Below, in pieces: positions 44,328 to 58,755 of a stretch of 64,000 bases of DNA. The stretch is from positions 58,574 through 122,573 of the forward strand of contig NZ_QJTF01000011.1 in the NCBI RefSeq assembly GCF_003217235.1, read 5' to 3'. Positions within the stretch are counted from its first letter, which is position 1. Every line of letters starts with the position of its first letter. Origin of the DNA: Paramesorhizobium leguminum (GTDB lineage Bacteria; Pseudomonadota; Alphaproteobacteria; Rhizobiales; Rhizobiaceae). The position numbers and the translations under genes were made by a program. The notes beneath the pieces were generated by a model. It made no database searches, was not told the origin of the DNA, and saw nothing but the letters and a program-made list of their open reading frames with translations.

Positions 44328-45221
44328 ACTCCCCACCTTGATCTCCCGCAACAACTCCCCGATCGAATGCTCGACATTCGGGCGGATATCGCTGCGCCAC
44401 AGCGCGAAGGCCACGTTGGCCTCGATGAACCCTTCCTTGGACCCGCAGTCGAAGGTGCGCCCCGTATAATGATAGCCGTAGAACGGCTGTTCCTTGGCGA
44501 GCTTCAGCATTCCGTCAGTCAGCTGGATTTCGCCGCCCGAGCCCTTTTCCTGGCTGGCAAGGATATCGAAGATTTCCGGCTGGAGGATGTAGCGCCCGTT
44601 GATGTAGAGGTTCGATGGCGCGGTGCCCTTGGCGGGCTTTTCCACCATGCCGGTCACCTGGAAACCGTTGCCGACAGGCTCGCCGCGTCCGACGATGCCA
44701 TATTTATGCGTTTCCGCGGGGTCGCACTCCTGAACGGCGATGACGTTGCCGCCGCTCTGTTCGTAAAGTTCCACCATCTCTGCCAGGCAGCCTTTCTTCG
44801 ACTGCATCACCATGTCGGGCAGAAGCAGAGCGAAAGGCTCGTCGCCAACCAGCTCCCGCGCGCACCACACCGCATGGCCAAGCCCAAGCGGCACCTGCTG
44901 ACGGGTAAAGCTCGCCGTTCCCGGCTGCGGCTGGATGCTCTGGAGGTGGTCGAGAATTTCATTCTTGCCGCGCTCGGCGAGCGTCGAATAAAGCTCGACC
45001 TGAGCGTCGAAATAATCCTCGATGACAGCCTTGTTGCGACCGGTGACGAAAATCAGATGCTCGATCCCCGCCTCGCGCGCCTCATCCACCACATATTGGA
45101 TGACGGGCTTATCCACCACGGGAAGCATCTCTTTCGGGATGGATTTGGTGGCCGGCAGAAAGCGGGTTCCAAGGCCTGCCACGGGGAAGATCGCCTTGCG
45201 GATCTTTTTCTTCGAACTCAT
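44325..45221 (-). CDS. galU: UTP-glucose-1-phosphate uridylyltransferase
   Basis: A 298-residue enzyme that makes UDP-glucose from UTP and glucose 1-phosphate, for envelope polysaccharides and cyclic glucans. The nucleotide-binding start is [53 protein letters not shown] and [21 protein letters not shown] are typical of GalU. ATG 45221 has GAGGA just before it; TTG 45233 would add four residues. The stop codon lies in the family F repeat. Confidence 0.96.
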   Translation of the reverse strand: MSSKKKIRKAIFPVAGLGTRFLPATKSIPKEMLPVVDKPVIQYVVDEAREAGIEHLIFVTGRNKAVIEDYFDAQVELYSTLAERGKNEILDHLQSIQPQPGTASFTRQQVPLGLGHAVWCARELVGDEPFALLLPDMVMQSKKGCLAEMVELYEQSGGNVIAVQECDPAETHKYGIVGRGEPVGNGFQVTGMVEKPAKGTAPSNLYINGRYILQPEIFDILASQEKGSGGEIQLTDGMLKLAKEQPFYGYHYTGRTFDCGSKEGFIEANVAFALWRSDIRPNVEHSIGELLREIKVGS

Positions 45222-45447
45222 TCCTCGTTCCAACTCTACAAAAAACTAAATTGCATCCTGCAGTAGCCGAATAAAGATGAACGCCAGCCGAATGCAAGAC
45301 GATAACCGGTCACGTTGCATATCGAAATAAAACGTCGATTGAGGCCAGCCTTGGCTAACTCTAAACCGATGGTAAACCAATTGCTAACCTGGGACGCGTA
45401 TTTTTCTGATCTTCAGGAAGGGACTGCCTGGATTCAAGGAGAAAAGC

Positions 45448-46686
45448 ATGATTGGGACGCGCCCAGCTTCGATCGGGCGGATCGGGAAAACGCTCGCGCA
45501 CATAGCTGTCACCGCGACATTGCTATCCATATTCACGCCAACAGGCGCGCTTGCCGATGCGGGGTTCAAGCGCTGGGTTGCCAGTTTCCGCCCCGTGGCG
45601 CTGAGCAGCGGCATCACCCCCACGACCTTTAACCGCGCATTCGCCGGCGTCACCGCGCACGATCCGGTGGTGCTGGAGAAGGCGCGTTACCAGCCGGAAT
45701 TCACCGCACCCGTATGGGATTATATCGACAATCGCGTCAACGAAAATTCGATTTCAGTGGGACAGGCGCAGGCGCGCCAATGGAGCCCATGGCTTGCGCG
45801 AATCGAGAAACGATTCGGCGTTCCCCGCGGCATCCTTCTCGCCATCTGGTCGATGGAAAGCAATTACGGTGAGATCCTCAAGCGCGACGAGGTCATGCGC
45901 GACGCCATCCGCTCACTGGCGACCCTCGCCTATGCCGACAAGGCTCGCGCCAAATATGCCCGCACCCAGCTTATCGCCGCGATGAAAATTCTCCAGACCG
46001 GCGATATCGACCGCGGCCATCTGACCGGCTCCTGGGCCGGTGCGCTGGGTCACACCCAGTTCATCCCGACCAGCTATCAAGCCTATGCGGTCGATATCGA
46101 CGCCGACGGCAAGCGCGATATCTGGACATCCGTCCCCGATGCGCTGGCGACGGCGGCCAATCTGCTCCACAAGAATGGCTGGGAGCCGGGCCAGACCTGG
46201 GGCTACGAGGTCGTCCTCCCCGCCGGGCGCAAAATACCCGCGGGCTCGCGGACACTGGCCGAATGGCAATCGCTGGGCGTCGTGCGCGCCAACGGCAAGC
46301 CATTCCCGCGCGGCTCCCAAAAGGCGACGCTGAAAACGCCCGATGGCCGTGGCGGACCTGCCTTTCTTTTGACCAAGAACTTCTTCGTCATCAAGCGCTA
46401 TAACAATGCCGATAAATATGCGCTCGGTGTAGGACTTCTCGCCGACCGTATCTCCGGCTATCCTGGGCTCGTGCAGGACTGGAACCGCCCCTTCACGCCG
46501 ATTTCCATGAAGGAACGCGAAGAACTGCAGCAGCATCTGCAAACGTTGGGCTATTATGACGGCAATATCGATGGCAAGATCGGCGAAACCTCGCGCAAGG
46601 CCATCGAAGCCTTCCAGCAGCGCAATGGTATTTCGCCTGACGGTCATCCAAGCAAGGAAGTACTGTCGGTTCTTCGGCGGCGGTAA
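45448..46686 (+). CDS. Lytic murein transglycosylase (MltB type) with peptidoglycan-binding domain
   Basis: A 412-residue exported enzyme that cleaves peptidoglycan glycan strands with formation of anhydro-muramic acid. A signal peptide (IAVTATLLSIFTPTGALA) precedes the SLT/MltB domain (RFGVPRGILLAIWSMESNYGE, with catalytic Glu; LGHTQFIPTSYQAYAVDID). The C-terminal 60 residues are a PG_binding_1 domain (LQQHLQTLGYYDGNIDGKIGE). AAGGAG lies about seven bases before the ATG. The membrane-bound form is replaced here by a soluble periplasmic one, since no lipobox is seen. Confidence 0.94.
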   Translation: MIGTRPASIGRIGKTLAHIAVTATLLSIFTPTGALADAGFKRWVASFRPVALSSGITPTTFNRAFAGVTAHDPVVLEKARYQPEFTAPVWDYIDNRVNENSISVGQAQARQWSPWLARIEKRFGVPRGILLAIWSMESNYGEILKRDEVMRDAIRSLATLAYADKARAKYARTQLIAAMKILQTGDIDRGHLTGSWAGALGHTQFIPTSYQAYAVDIDADGKRDIWTSVPDALATAANLLHKNGWEPGQTWGYEVVLPAGRKIPAGSRTLAEWQSLGVVRANGKPFPRGSQKATLKTPDGRGGPAFLLTKNFFVIKRYNNADKYALGVGLLADRISGYPGLVQDWNRPFTPISMKEREELQQHLQTLGYYDGNIDGKIGETSRKAIEAFQQRNGISPDGHPSKEVLSVLRRR

Positions 46687-46694
46687 AATAGTTT

Positions 46695-46724
46695 CTGCCC
46701 TCCCGAGCATCCCAGGGAGGGCAG
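46695..46724. terminator. Hairpin after the transglycosylase gene
   Basis: CTGCCCTCCC (46695-46704) and GGGAGGGCAG (46715-46724) form a perfect 10-bp stem. The GGGAGGGCAGAACGGGGTA sequence resembles the right arm of family A elements, so this may be a solo remnant of one. It could also serve as a terminator. Confidence 0.55.
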
Positions 46725-46740
46725 AACGGGGTATTCCAAC

Positions 46741-47970
46741 GTGAAACAGGCAAACGCTTCCGTCACATCATGCCTAAAGCTGCTCACGGCGCTCTTGACC
46801 GTTGCCGCCATAACCATCCTTGCCTTCACTCCGGACGCTTCCGCGCAAGAGCGCAGAACCCTGTTCGAGACGATTTTTGGCAAGCGAGAGGTGCGGCAAA
46901 ACGATCAATATCGTCCGCAATACCGCGAACGACGGCGCGTGACGCGCCGGACGAAGCCTTCCGCTGCCAAGCGTCGCCCCTCCCCTGAACGCTCAATGCG
47001 TATACGCACGCCAGCCGTTGCCGATACTCCGATCGCCCGCCCCGGAACAGCCCAACCCGCTGTCGAGAAAGCTCCCGATGCCAAGGCCGTTCTGGTCGTA
47101 GGCGATTTCATCGGCGGCGGCCTCGCGGAAGGACTGGTAGAGGCTTTCGCCGAAACGCCGGATATCCGCATCACAAGCCGGATCAACGGCTCATCCGGTT
47201 TTGTCCGCACCGATCATTACGACTGGGATGCGAATATCAAAGCTGTTCTCGATGAGGAAAAACCGGCGGCCGTCGTGGTCATGATCGGCGCGAACGACCG
47301 CCAGTCGATGACGGCGAACGGCGTATCTTACGCCCCGCGCACGCCGCAATGGACGGCGGAATATGCCAAGCGCGTCGATAGTTTTATCAGCACGATCAAA
47401 AGCGCGGGTTATCCGCTCGTCTGGGTCGGGCAGCCGCCATTCAAACCGCGCGGCATGTCGCATGATATCCTCGCCCTGAACGAGATTTACCGCACCGCCA
47501 CCGAGAAGGCCGGCGGAAGTTTCATCGATGTATGGGATGGCTTTGTCGATGAAGCCGGCAATTTCACCCTCACCGGCTTTGACATCAACGGTCGGACGGC
47601 CCGCCTGCGCGCCAATGACGGCATTAACGTCACCGGCGCCGGAAAGCGCAAGCTCGCCTTCTATGCGGAAAAGCCTTTGCGGCAATTGCTGGGAAGCGCA
47701 ATCCCGGCGGTCGTATCAGGGGTTGCCAGCCAGCCGCGGATGCCTCAAGGCCCCCAGCTACCCGCGCGGATCGACCGCGTCGCGCCGGTCAGCCTGAGGG
47801 AACTCGACCTGCAGGGCAGCAATGAACTCATGGGCGCGAATCTGGGGCAATCTCCGGCACCGGCCAAGCCCGCGAGCAGCGAGACCGGCAAGCCCCAGCC
47901 CGGACGCGCCGACGATTTCGCCTGGCCGCGCAAGCCTGAACCCGGCCCTACGCCGGGTTCTCCAGATTGA
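46741..47970 (+). CDS. SGNH-hydrolase-like protein (DUF459), possibly catalytically inactive
   Basis: A 409-residue exported protein. A signal peptide (LLTALLTVAAITILAFTPDASA) is followed by a basic linker (RRRVTRRTKPSAAKRR), a SGNH/DUF459 domain and a Pro-rich tail. Block I reads VLVVGDFIGGGLAEGL, where the nucleophile Ser of GDS is Phe. Block III is VVMIGANDRQ and looks normal. The final block reads DGINVTGAGKRKLA, with Asn in place of the expected His. It starts at GTG 46741. It overlaps the convergent ABC ATPase gene by 23 bases. Function is unknown. Confidence 0.8.
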   Translation: MKQANASVTSCLKLLTALLTVAAITILAFTPDASAQERRTLFETIFGKREVRQNDQYRPQYRERRRVTRRTKPSAAKRRPSPERSMRIRTPAVADTPIARPGTAQPAVEKAPDAKAVLVVGDFIGGGLAEGLVEAFAETPDIRITSRINGSSGFVRTDHYDWDANIKAVLDEEKPAAVVVMIGANDRQSMTANGVSYAPRTPQWTAEYAKRVDSFISTIKSAGYPLVWVGQPPFKPRGMSHDILALNEIYRTATEKAGGSFIDVWDGFVDEAGNFTLTGFDINGRTARLRANDGINVTGAGKRKLAFYAEKPLRQLLGSAIPAVVSGVASQPRMPQGPQLPARIDRVAPVSLRELDLQGSNELMGANLGQSPAPAKPASSETGKPQPGRADDFAWPRKPEPGPTPGSPD

Positions 47971-49282
47971 ACTGCCGCGCCTCCTCGTCATAGCCGAAGA
48001 GTTCCGCATACCGGCCCCATGAAATGATGGCGCGCATCGTGTCCTCGGCATCCTCTTCGGACATGTAATCCTCGACCTCCTCGCTAAAGCGCATGAACGG
48101 CGCGCGATGGCTCGGACGCTCGTCCAGCACCCGCCGGATGAGCGCGGCGAGCGGCACGTAAGCGACGAGATGTTCCGCGAAGAGCCGCTTGCGGCCATCG
48201 ATCTCCAGATCGACGAAATGCCGTCCGGCATCGGTGAGCTGGGCGTCGCCTTCGGCCATTTCGGCAAATCGCAGCAGCTGGAGCGTTTCCATGATCGGAA
48301 ACAATTCGTCGGCGGGCATCTGCAGCGTCGCCGCCAGATCGGGCAGGTCGGCCTTGCCGTGATAGGGCGCCGCGGCGAGCGCCTCCATCAGGCCGGACAG
48401 GCTGTTGGTGGAAACATGCGGCAACAGCATGCCGATACCGGCTCCCGCGAAACTGGCACCGCCGGGCTTTTCCGGCGCGCGCTGCGTGATGCGGGAATAG
48501 ATATCGTCCACGATCTGCCGGAACACCGGGTCGAGCCGGTTGCGCGGATGGGGCAGATCAACCTTGATCTCAGCCATGATCCGCCCCGGCGTGGACGAGA
48601 TGATGAGAATCCGGTCGCACATCAGCACCGCTTCCTCGATATTGTGCGTGACCATCAGGATCGACTCGATGGGCAACCGCCCCTCGCTCCATAGATCGAT
48701 CAAATCGGTGCGCAGCGTTTCAGCAGTCAGCACGTCGAGGGATGAGAAAGGCTCGTCCATCAGCAACAGGCGCGGATGAACGACCAGCGCCCGCGCGAAG
48801 CCGACCCGCTGCCGCATGCCGCCCGAGAGTTCCTTCGGATACGCGCTCTCGAAACCGTCGAGGCCGATGAGGTCGATTGCCTCGATCGCGCGGCGGCGGC
48901 GCTCCGCCGCTGGGACGCCGAGGGCTTCAAGGCCGATCTCGACATTTTCGAGCACTGTGAGCCACGGAAACAGGGCGAAGCTCTGAAACACCATGGCGAT
49001 GCCTTCGCAAGGGCCGGTCACAGGCTTGCCGCACCAGCGCACGGTTCCCGCGGTGGCAGGCAGGAGACCAGCGATGATGCGCAAAAGCGTCGACTTGCCG
49101 GAGCCGGAGCGGCCGAGCAGCCCGACGATCTCGCCCCCGGCAATGGTGAGCGAGACATTGTCGAGCACGACGAGATCGGACCCGTCGCTTTTGCGGTAGA
49201 CCTGACGGACGCCGGAGAGATCGACGAGCGGCGCTGTCGGCTCACCGGAACGATGGAATTTGGCGGATTCGACGATGTTCAT
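47948..49282 (-). CDS. ABC transporter ATPase with C-terminal AAA-associated domain (NitT/TauT type)
   Basis: A 444-residue protein. The ATPase (residues about 20-250) has Walker A GRSGSGKST, Q-loop VFQSFALFPWLT, signature LSGGMRQR, Walker B LLLMDEPFSSLD and H-loop VTHNIEEAV. The C-terminal 150 residues match the AAA-associated domain seen in a subset of nitrate/taurine-type ATPases. ATG 49282 follows AAGGG. It lies 13 bases after the twin-permease gene. No substrate-binding protein gene is nearby, and the substrate is unknown. Confidence 0.9.
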   Translation of the reverse strand: MNIVESAKFHRSGEPTAPLVDLSGVRQVYRKSDGSDLVVLDNVSLTIAGGEIVGLLGRSGSGKSTLLRIIAGLLPATAGTVRWCGKPVTGPCEGIAMVFQSFALFPWLTVLENVEIGLEALGVPAAERRRRAIEAIDLIGLDGFESAYPKELSGGMRQRVGFARALVVHPRLLLMDEPFSSLDVLTAETLRTDLIDLWSEGRLPIESILMVTHNIEEAVLMCDRILIISSTPGRIMAEIKVDLPHPRNRLDPVFRQIVDDIYSRITQRAPEKPGGASFAGAGIGMLLPHVSTNSLSGLMEALAAAPYHGKADLPDLAATLQMPADELFPIMETLQLLRFAEMAEGDAQLTDAGRHFVDLEIDGRKRLFAEHLVAYVPLAALIRRVLDERPSHRAPFMRFSEEVEDYMSEEDAEDTMRAIISWGRYAELFGYDEEARQFNLENPA

Positions 49283-49295
49283 GGCGAAACCCTTT

Positions 49296-51044
49296 CTAAT
49301 CCAGGCGCATCCGGCGGCTGGCGAAGGCATAGAGCGGACGCCAGAGCAGGCGGTTGAACAAAACGACGAGCAGTGACATCACCGCGATGCCGAGCACGAG
49401 GCGCGGGTAATCGCCTGCGTCGGTCGCCTGGGTGATATAGGCACCGAGCCCATGGGCAACGAGCGTCGTCTGCCCCCAGTTCGCAATCTCCGCCACGATC
49501 GAGGTATTCCACGCCGCTCCGCTGGCGGTGATGGCGCCGGTGACGTAATAGGGGAATATCCCCGGCAGCATCACCTTCCACCACCAGTCCCATCCATGGA
49601 TGCGGAAGGTGGCGGCAGCTTCCTTCAAATCGTTCGGGAAGGTGCTCGCCCCCGCGATGACATTGAACAGGATATACCATTGCGTGCCGAGCATCATGAG
49701 CGGGGTGAGCCAGATATCCGGGCTCGCATTCAGCCGCACGATTGCCACCACGGCAAAGGGGAAGATGAGATTTGCCGGAAAGGCCGCAAGGAATTGCGCC
49801 AAAGGCTGAACCCGTTCGGCCACGCGCGGCCTGAGGCCAATCCAGACCCCGATGGGCACCCAGATGATCGTGGAGAGCAGCACCGTGACGATCACGCGCA
49901 GCGTGGTGAGAAGGCCCAGCGATGTGACATCAGCCACATCGCGCCATGCCAGCTCCGTGGCGACGAAACTTGCGATCAGCCACAGAGCATATGCCGAGGC
50001 GATGATGACCAGTGTCAGCCAGGCGCGATCCATCCAGACGCTCCCCCATGCCTCGCTCCATGTCTTGCGAGCGCGGGGAGACAGCAAGGCTGGAACCCGC
50101 AGCGGCTGCCGGGACGCGCTCATGAGAGCAGCGCCGGCGGGTGCCAGAATGGTCTGGGAAAGCCGCGTGCGATGGATGGCGTCGAGCAGCCAGGAGCGAG
50201 GCTCGGTTCCGCCGGCTGTCAGCTCGACCCGGAACTTGTCTCCCCATGCAACGAGCGGGCGGAAGAGCAGTTGATCGTAGATGAGGATGGTGGCGAGCAT
50301 GGCCAGCACCGCCCAGCCGATGGCGGCAAGGTTGCGCTGATCCAGCGCAAGCGCGACATAGGAGCCGATGCCCGGCAGGGTGATGGTCGTATTGCCGACC
50401 GTGATCGCCTCCGACGCCACCAGGAAGAACCAGCTTCCCGACATGGACATCATCGTATTCCAGATGAGGCCGGGCATGGCGAACGGCACCTCGAGGCGCC
50501 AGAAGCGCTGCCAGGCGGAGAGACGGAACGCGCGGGCGGCCTCGTCGAGATCGGCGGGCACGGTCTTCAGCGATTGATAGAAGCTGAAGGTCATGTTCCA
50601 CACCTGCGCGGTGAAAATCGCAAAGATCACCGCCAGCTCGGCGCCGAGGACCCGGCCCGGAAACAGCGCCATGAACCCCACCACCGTGAAGGAGAGAAAG
50701 CCCAGCACCGGCACGGATTGCAGGATGTCGAGAAGCGGGATGATCACCATCTCCGCGCGCCGGCTCTTGGCCGCGAGCGCGCCGACGGCGAAGGTGAAGA
50801 TGAGCGAGAAGACCGCCGCCTCCAGCATCCGCAAGGTGGTGCGCAGCGCATATTCCGGCAGCATCGCCGGATCGAGCGAAATCGGCGAGGTATCGAGCGT
50901 ACCGAGCGGAACCAGCGTCTCGCGCCCGCCGTGAACGATGAGAATGAGGCTGCCGAAAAGCAGGATGAACGCGAAGACATCCCACAGATTGGGCACATAG
51001 CGGCCCCGCCGGCCGGTTTCCATGGCTGGATGATGCATCGTCAT
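49296..51044 (-). CDS. Fused twin-domain ABC permease (NitT/TauT type)
   Basis: A 582-residue inner-membrane protein with two consecutive permease domains in one chain. Each carries an EAA loop: DLDEAARAFRLSAWQRFWRLEVP in the first half and DLKEAAATFRIHGWDWWWKVMLPG in the second. Thus one polypeptide makes the whole channel. With the downstream ATPase it forms a complete transporter core without a dedicated binding protein. ATG 51044 follows GGGTGG. A 210-base structured leader and a promoter with an overlapping palindrome precede it. Confidence 0.92.
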   Translation of the reverse strand: MTMHHPAMETGRRGRYVPNLWDVFAFILLFGSLILIVHGGRETLVPLGTLDTSPISLDPAMLPEYALRTTLRMLEAAVFSLIFTFAVGALAAKSRRAEMVIIPLLDILQSVPVLGFLSFTVVGFMALFPGRVLGAELAVIFAIFTAQVWNMTFSFYQSLKTVPADLDEAARAFRLSAWQRFWRLEVPFAMPGLIWNTMMSMSGSWFFLVASEAITVGNTTITLPGIGSYVALALDQRNLAAIGWAVLAMLATILIYDQLLFRPLVAWGDKFRVELTAGGTEPRSWLLDAIHRTRLSQTILAPAGAALMSASRQPLRVPALLSPRARKTWSEAWGSVWMDRAWLTLVIIASAYALWLIASFVATELAWRDVADVTSLGLLTTLRVIVTVLLSTIIWVPIGVWIGLRPRVAERVQPLAQFLAAFPANLIFPFAVVAIVRLNASPDIWLTPLMMLGTQWYILFNVIAGASTFPNDLKEAAATFRIHGWDWWWKVMLPGIFPYYVTGAITASGAAWNTSIVAEIANWGQTTLVAHGLGAYITQATDAGDYPRLVLGIAVMSLLVVLFNRLLWRPLYAFASRRMRLD

Positions 51045-51252
51045 TTCGAACCACCCTTTGCGTTGGTGGGCGGGCTGACAAATGCGGAAACGAAGCATCC
51101 GCACCGGTCACCTCTCGTCCGAGCCTGCCAGCCGGGACGGGGTAAACCGGGCCTCAAAAGGTCAGGTCTGCCGTATCGATACGGGCAGGCTCCTAGTAGA
51201 TCGATAATGGTCCATCTAAGGAGCTATTCCTGCTAATGTCGGCATCTTGCCG
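51045..51252 (-). ncRNA. Structured leader of the twin-permease operon, candidate riboregulator
   Basis: On the minus strand the leader has a hairpin GCTCCT-TAGAT / ATCTA-CT-AGGAGC, centred near 51206. A long-range 9-bp pairing also joins GAGCCTGCC (near 51186-51194) with GGCAGGCTC (near 51121-51129). The two share the AGGAGCC stretch, so they appear mutually exclusive. A self-complementary CGTATCGATACG lies between them. This layout suits a riboswitch or attenuator, but I cannot assign it to a known class. Confidence 0.45.
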
Positions 51253-51289
51253 GGGCGCGAAATATCGCGCCCCGCCACGGCATAGTCAA
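51252..51289 (-). promoter_or_regulatory. Promoter with overlapping palindromic operator, twin-permease operon
   Basis: On the minus strand TTGACT (51284-51289) and GATATT (51261-51266) are 17 bases apart. The -10 box lies within a perfect palindrome, GGGGCGCGA/TCGCGCCCC (51252-51273) with a 4-base centre. A repressor bound there would block polymerase; alternatively the palindrome is the first hairpin of the transcript. Confidence 0.55.
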
Positions 51290-51380
51290 GGAATTTCTAT
51301 TATATGGTGAATTTGGTTGTCGCCGCTGCCCTTTTTTGGCGAACGTCGTGCGTTTTGTATTGCAGACGCTGGTGAGGCGA

Positions 51381-51541
51381 TACCCCCCTCTGCCCTGCCG
51401 GGCATCTCCCCCTCAAGGGGGGAGATTACGCTGTCATTACCGCTTCCGCAAATCGCCAACGTTTTCAGAATAAGTGCCGCATCGATGCAGGCCCAATCTC
51501 CCCCCTTGAGGGGGAGATGCCTGGCAAGGCAGAGGGGGGTA
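51381..51541. repeat. Inverted-repeat element, family A copy 5
   Basis: A 161-bp copy between the leader region of the twin-permease operon and the end of gltD. Left tip GCCCTGCCGGGC and right tip GCCTGGCAAGGC have diverged at two positions. The roughly 90 bases between 51290 and 51380 show no further feature. Confidence 0.92.
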
Positions 51542-51589
51542 TGCCTCGCGCTTTCATTAAAGGGACACCCCCTCACCAAAGTGCCCCCC

Positions 51590-53044
51590 TCACCGAGGCA
51601 GCACACTCGCCCCCATCAAAAACTCATCCACCGCGCGCGCCGCCTGGCGGCCTTCGCGGATGGCCCAGACCACCAGCGATTGCCCGCGCCGCACATCGCC
51701 CGCCGCGAACATCTTGTCGATGCTTGTACGATAATCCTGCTCGTTCGCGTCCACCGCGCGGTTGCCGCGCCGGTCGCTGGAGATCTTCAGTTCGCCGCTC
51801 AATTCCTTGACGAGACCATCCTCCAGCGGGCCGGAAAAGCCGATGGCGATGAAGGCGAGGTCGGCCTTGATGAAGAACTCCGTGCCTTCGATCGGCTTGC
51901 GGCGCTCGTCCACTTCGCAGCACCGCACATGGGTGAGCCTGCCCTCTTCGCCGATGAATTCGAGCGTCGCCACCTGAAACTCACGATCCGCGCCTTCGGC
52001 CTGCGAGGAGGAAACACGCATCTTCGTCGCCCAATAGGGCCAGACGGTGAGCTTGTCTTCCTTCACTGGCGGCTCTGGGCGAATGTCGAGCTGCGTCACC
52101 TTCACCGCCCCCTGCCGGAACGCGGTTCCCACGCAGTCCGACGCCGTGTCGCCGCCGCCAACCACCACCACATGCTTGCCGCCGGCGAGGATCGGAGCAG
52201 ACGGCCATGCGACCGAGTCGATATTCTCGCGCCCGATGCGGCGGTTCTGCTGGACGAGATAGTCCATCGCGTTATGCACGCCCTCGAGGTCCGCGCCGGG
52301 AATGCCCGCCGGGCGCGGCGTCTCCGAGCCGCCGCAATAGAGCACGGCGTCATATTCCTCGATGAGTTCCTTCACCGGCTTGTCGACGCCGACATTGACG
52401 CCGCAGAAGAAGGTGACGCCCTCGCCCTGCATCTGCGTCACGCGCCGGTCGATGAAGTGCTTTTCCATCTTGAAGTCGGGAATGCCGTAGCGCAGCAGCC
52501 CGCCGGGCCGGCTCTCGCGCTCATAGACATGCACCTCATGGCCCGCGCGGCCCAGCTGCTGCGCCGCCGCCATGCCCGCCGGGCCGGAACCGATGACAGC
52601 CACCTTCTTGCCCGTCTGGACGGCGGCAGGCTGCGGCACGACATAGCCCGTCTCATAGGCCTTGTCGGCAATCGCCTGTTCGACGGTCTTAATGGCGACC
52701 GGCACGTCTTCCAGATTGAGCGTGCAGGCCTCCTCACAGGGCGCCGGGCAGATACGACCGGTGAACTCCGGGAAGTTGTTGGTCGAGTGAAGGTTGCGGA
52801 TCGCCTCATCCCAATTGTTGTTGTAGACGAGATCGTTCCAATCCGGGATCTGGTTATGCACCGGGCAGCCTGTCGGCCCGTGGCAATAGGGAATGCCGCA
52901 ATCCATGCAGCGCGCCGCCTGCTTCTGCACCTCGCCATCCGTCATCGGAATGGTGAATTCGCGAAAATGCCGGATGCGGTCGGAGGCCGGCTGATACTTC
53001 GCCACCTGCCGGTCGATCTCAAGAAAACCTGTTACCTTGCCCAT
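51590..53044 (-). CDS. gltD: Glutamate synthase (NADPH) small subunit
   Basis: A 484-residue FAD and iron-sulfur protein that passes electrons from NADPH to GltB for conversion of glutamine and 2-oxoglutarate to two glutamates. N-terminal Cys motifs ([29 protein letters not shown]) bind Fe-S clusters. [13 protein letters not shown] is the FAD site and [13 protein letters not shown] the NADPH site. It lies downstream of gltB on the same strand, with a 300-base gap that holds a family A repeat. Confidence 0.96.
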   Translation of the reverse strand: MGKVTGFLEIDRQVAKYQPASDRIRHFREFTIPMTDGEVQKQAARCMDCGIPYCHGPTGCPVHNQIPDWNDLVYNNNWDEAIRNLHSTNNFPEFTGRICPAPCEEACTLNLEDVPVAIKTVEQAIADKAYETGYVVPQPAAVQTGKKVAVIGSGPAGMAAAQQLGRAGHEVHVYERESRPGGLLRYGIPDFKMEKHFIDRRVTQMQGEGVTFFCGVNVGVDKPVKELIEEYDAVLYCGGSETPRPAGIPGADLEGVHNAMDYLVQQNRRIGRENIDSVAWPSAPILAGGKHVVVVGGGDTASDCVGTAFRQGAVKVTQLDIRPEPPVKEDKLTVWPYWATKMRVSSSQAEGADREFQVATLEFIGEEGRLTHVRCCEVDERRKPIEGTEFFIKADLAFIAIGFSGPLEDGLVKELSGELKISSDRRGNRAVDANEQDYRTSIDKMFAAGDVRRGQSLVVWAIREGRQAARAVDEFLMGASVLPR

Positions 53045-53128
53045 GAACTTTCTCTCCCCTCGTTAGAGGTCGATCTTTGTGCGGAAACCGGAGCGTTTTG
53101 TTTTTAGACGGAAATGTCGGCGGGGCAG

Positions 53129-53289
53129 TACCCCCCTCTGTCCTGCCGGACATCTCCCCCTCAAGGGGGGAGATCAGGCCTTCATCGACGTTCGGCGCCA
53201 ATCGCTGACGTTGCAGGATGAAAGCCGAGCCTCGTGCCAGCCAATCTCCCCCCTTGAGGGGGAGATGTCCGGCAGGACAGAGGGGGGTA
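53129..53289. repeat. Inverted-repeat element, family A copy 6
   Basis: A 161-bp copy within the gltB-gltD gap. The arm tips GTCCTGCCGGAC and GTCCGGCAGGAC pair perfectly, as in copy 3. The other 140 bases of the gap show nothing else. Confidence 0.92.
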
Positions 53290-53344
53290 TGCCGCGCAAT
53301 TCCATCAAAACATTTGCTGGTCTCTCAGCACCCTTGGTTGACGA

Positions 53345-58090
<4,746 letters not shown>

Positions 58091-58493
58091 CGTCATTTCC
58101 TCCTATAGGCCCTTCCGGGCGATCATTCCTATATCGGGGGTGAATACTGTCGATTCCACCCCGCGTCCATGTGGTATATGCGAGCCAAGAGCATTCTGGA
58201 CCGTGCGGATATGGGATCTGTTCCGCGCTCCCAGCATTTTTGCACCCGCAAGCCGACGCCGGAGCCATATTTTTGCTCCGTCAACCGCCAGATAAGACAG
58301 TAATGCTGTCCTATCTTCTATGGCAGAAATTATGCGCCATCACAAGATGGAAAAGCAAAATAAAATCGCCGGGATTGTAATATTATTGCGCGACATGTTG
58401 CATCAGTGGATTTAAGTTGCGTTTATAGGGATTTTCTCTATTCATTCGCGTTCCTAGCGCGAATATCACCGCATCGCAATCCTCGCCCCTCGC
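58091..58493 (-). other. Upstream region of gltB
   Basis: About 400 bases without a credible gene. AGGAGGAA (58097-58104) is the gltB ribosome-binding site. The part around 58300-58440 is AT-rich and should hold the gltB promoter, but I see no clear consensus, operator or leader structure. Confidence 0.4.
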
Positions 58494-58679
58494 CGTCATC
58501 CTCGGGCTTGTCCCGAGGATCTACCGTGGCCTAATTTGTCAGGACGGTAATCGCTTATCGTTCTCTTATGGCAGATTCTCGGGACAAGCCCGAGAATGAC
58601 GGCAGGACTATGTGCCTTCTCTTATCAGCGTTTCGTTTGACGCCTGACGGGCTCTAGGAACAAGCCCCGAGGATGACAG
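58494..58679. repeat. Palindromic repeat, family D copy 2 plus a partial copy
   Basis: CGTCATCCTCGGGCTTGTCCC at 58494 and GGGACAAGCCCGAGAATGACG ending near 58602 are near-perfect reverse complements. A third half-copy, CAAGCCCCGAGGATGACA, lies at about 58661-58679. Compared with copy 1 the core is GGGCTTGTCCC instead of GCCCTTGTGGC. Confidence 0.85.
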
Positions 58680-58755
58680 CGGCGCGGTTTGCTATGGACA
58701 GCCGTCCCTCACGGGTGCAAACAGCCTTTTCCAAAATTGGCTGCGGGAGAACCGG

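Noticed and set aside
49452..51236. Long plus-strand open frame opposite the twin-permease gene
   Set aside because: It is the antisense shadow of a well-supported permease, is rich in Arg, Glu, His and Gln, and has no family motif.
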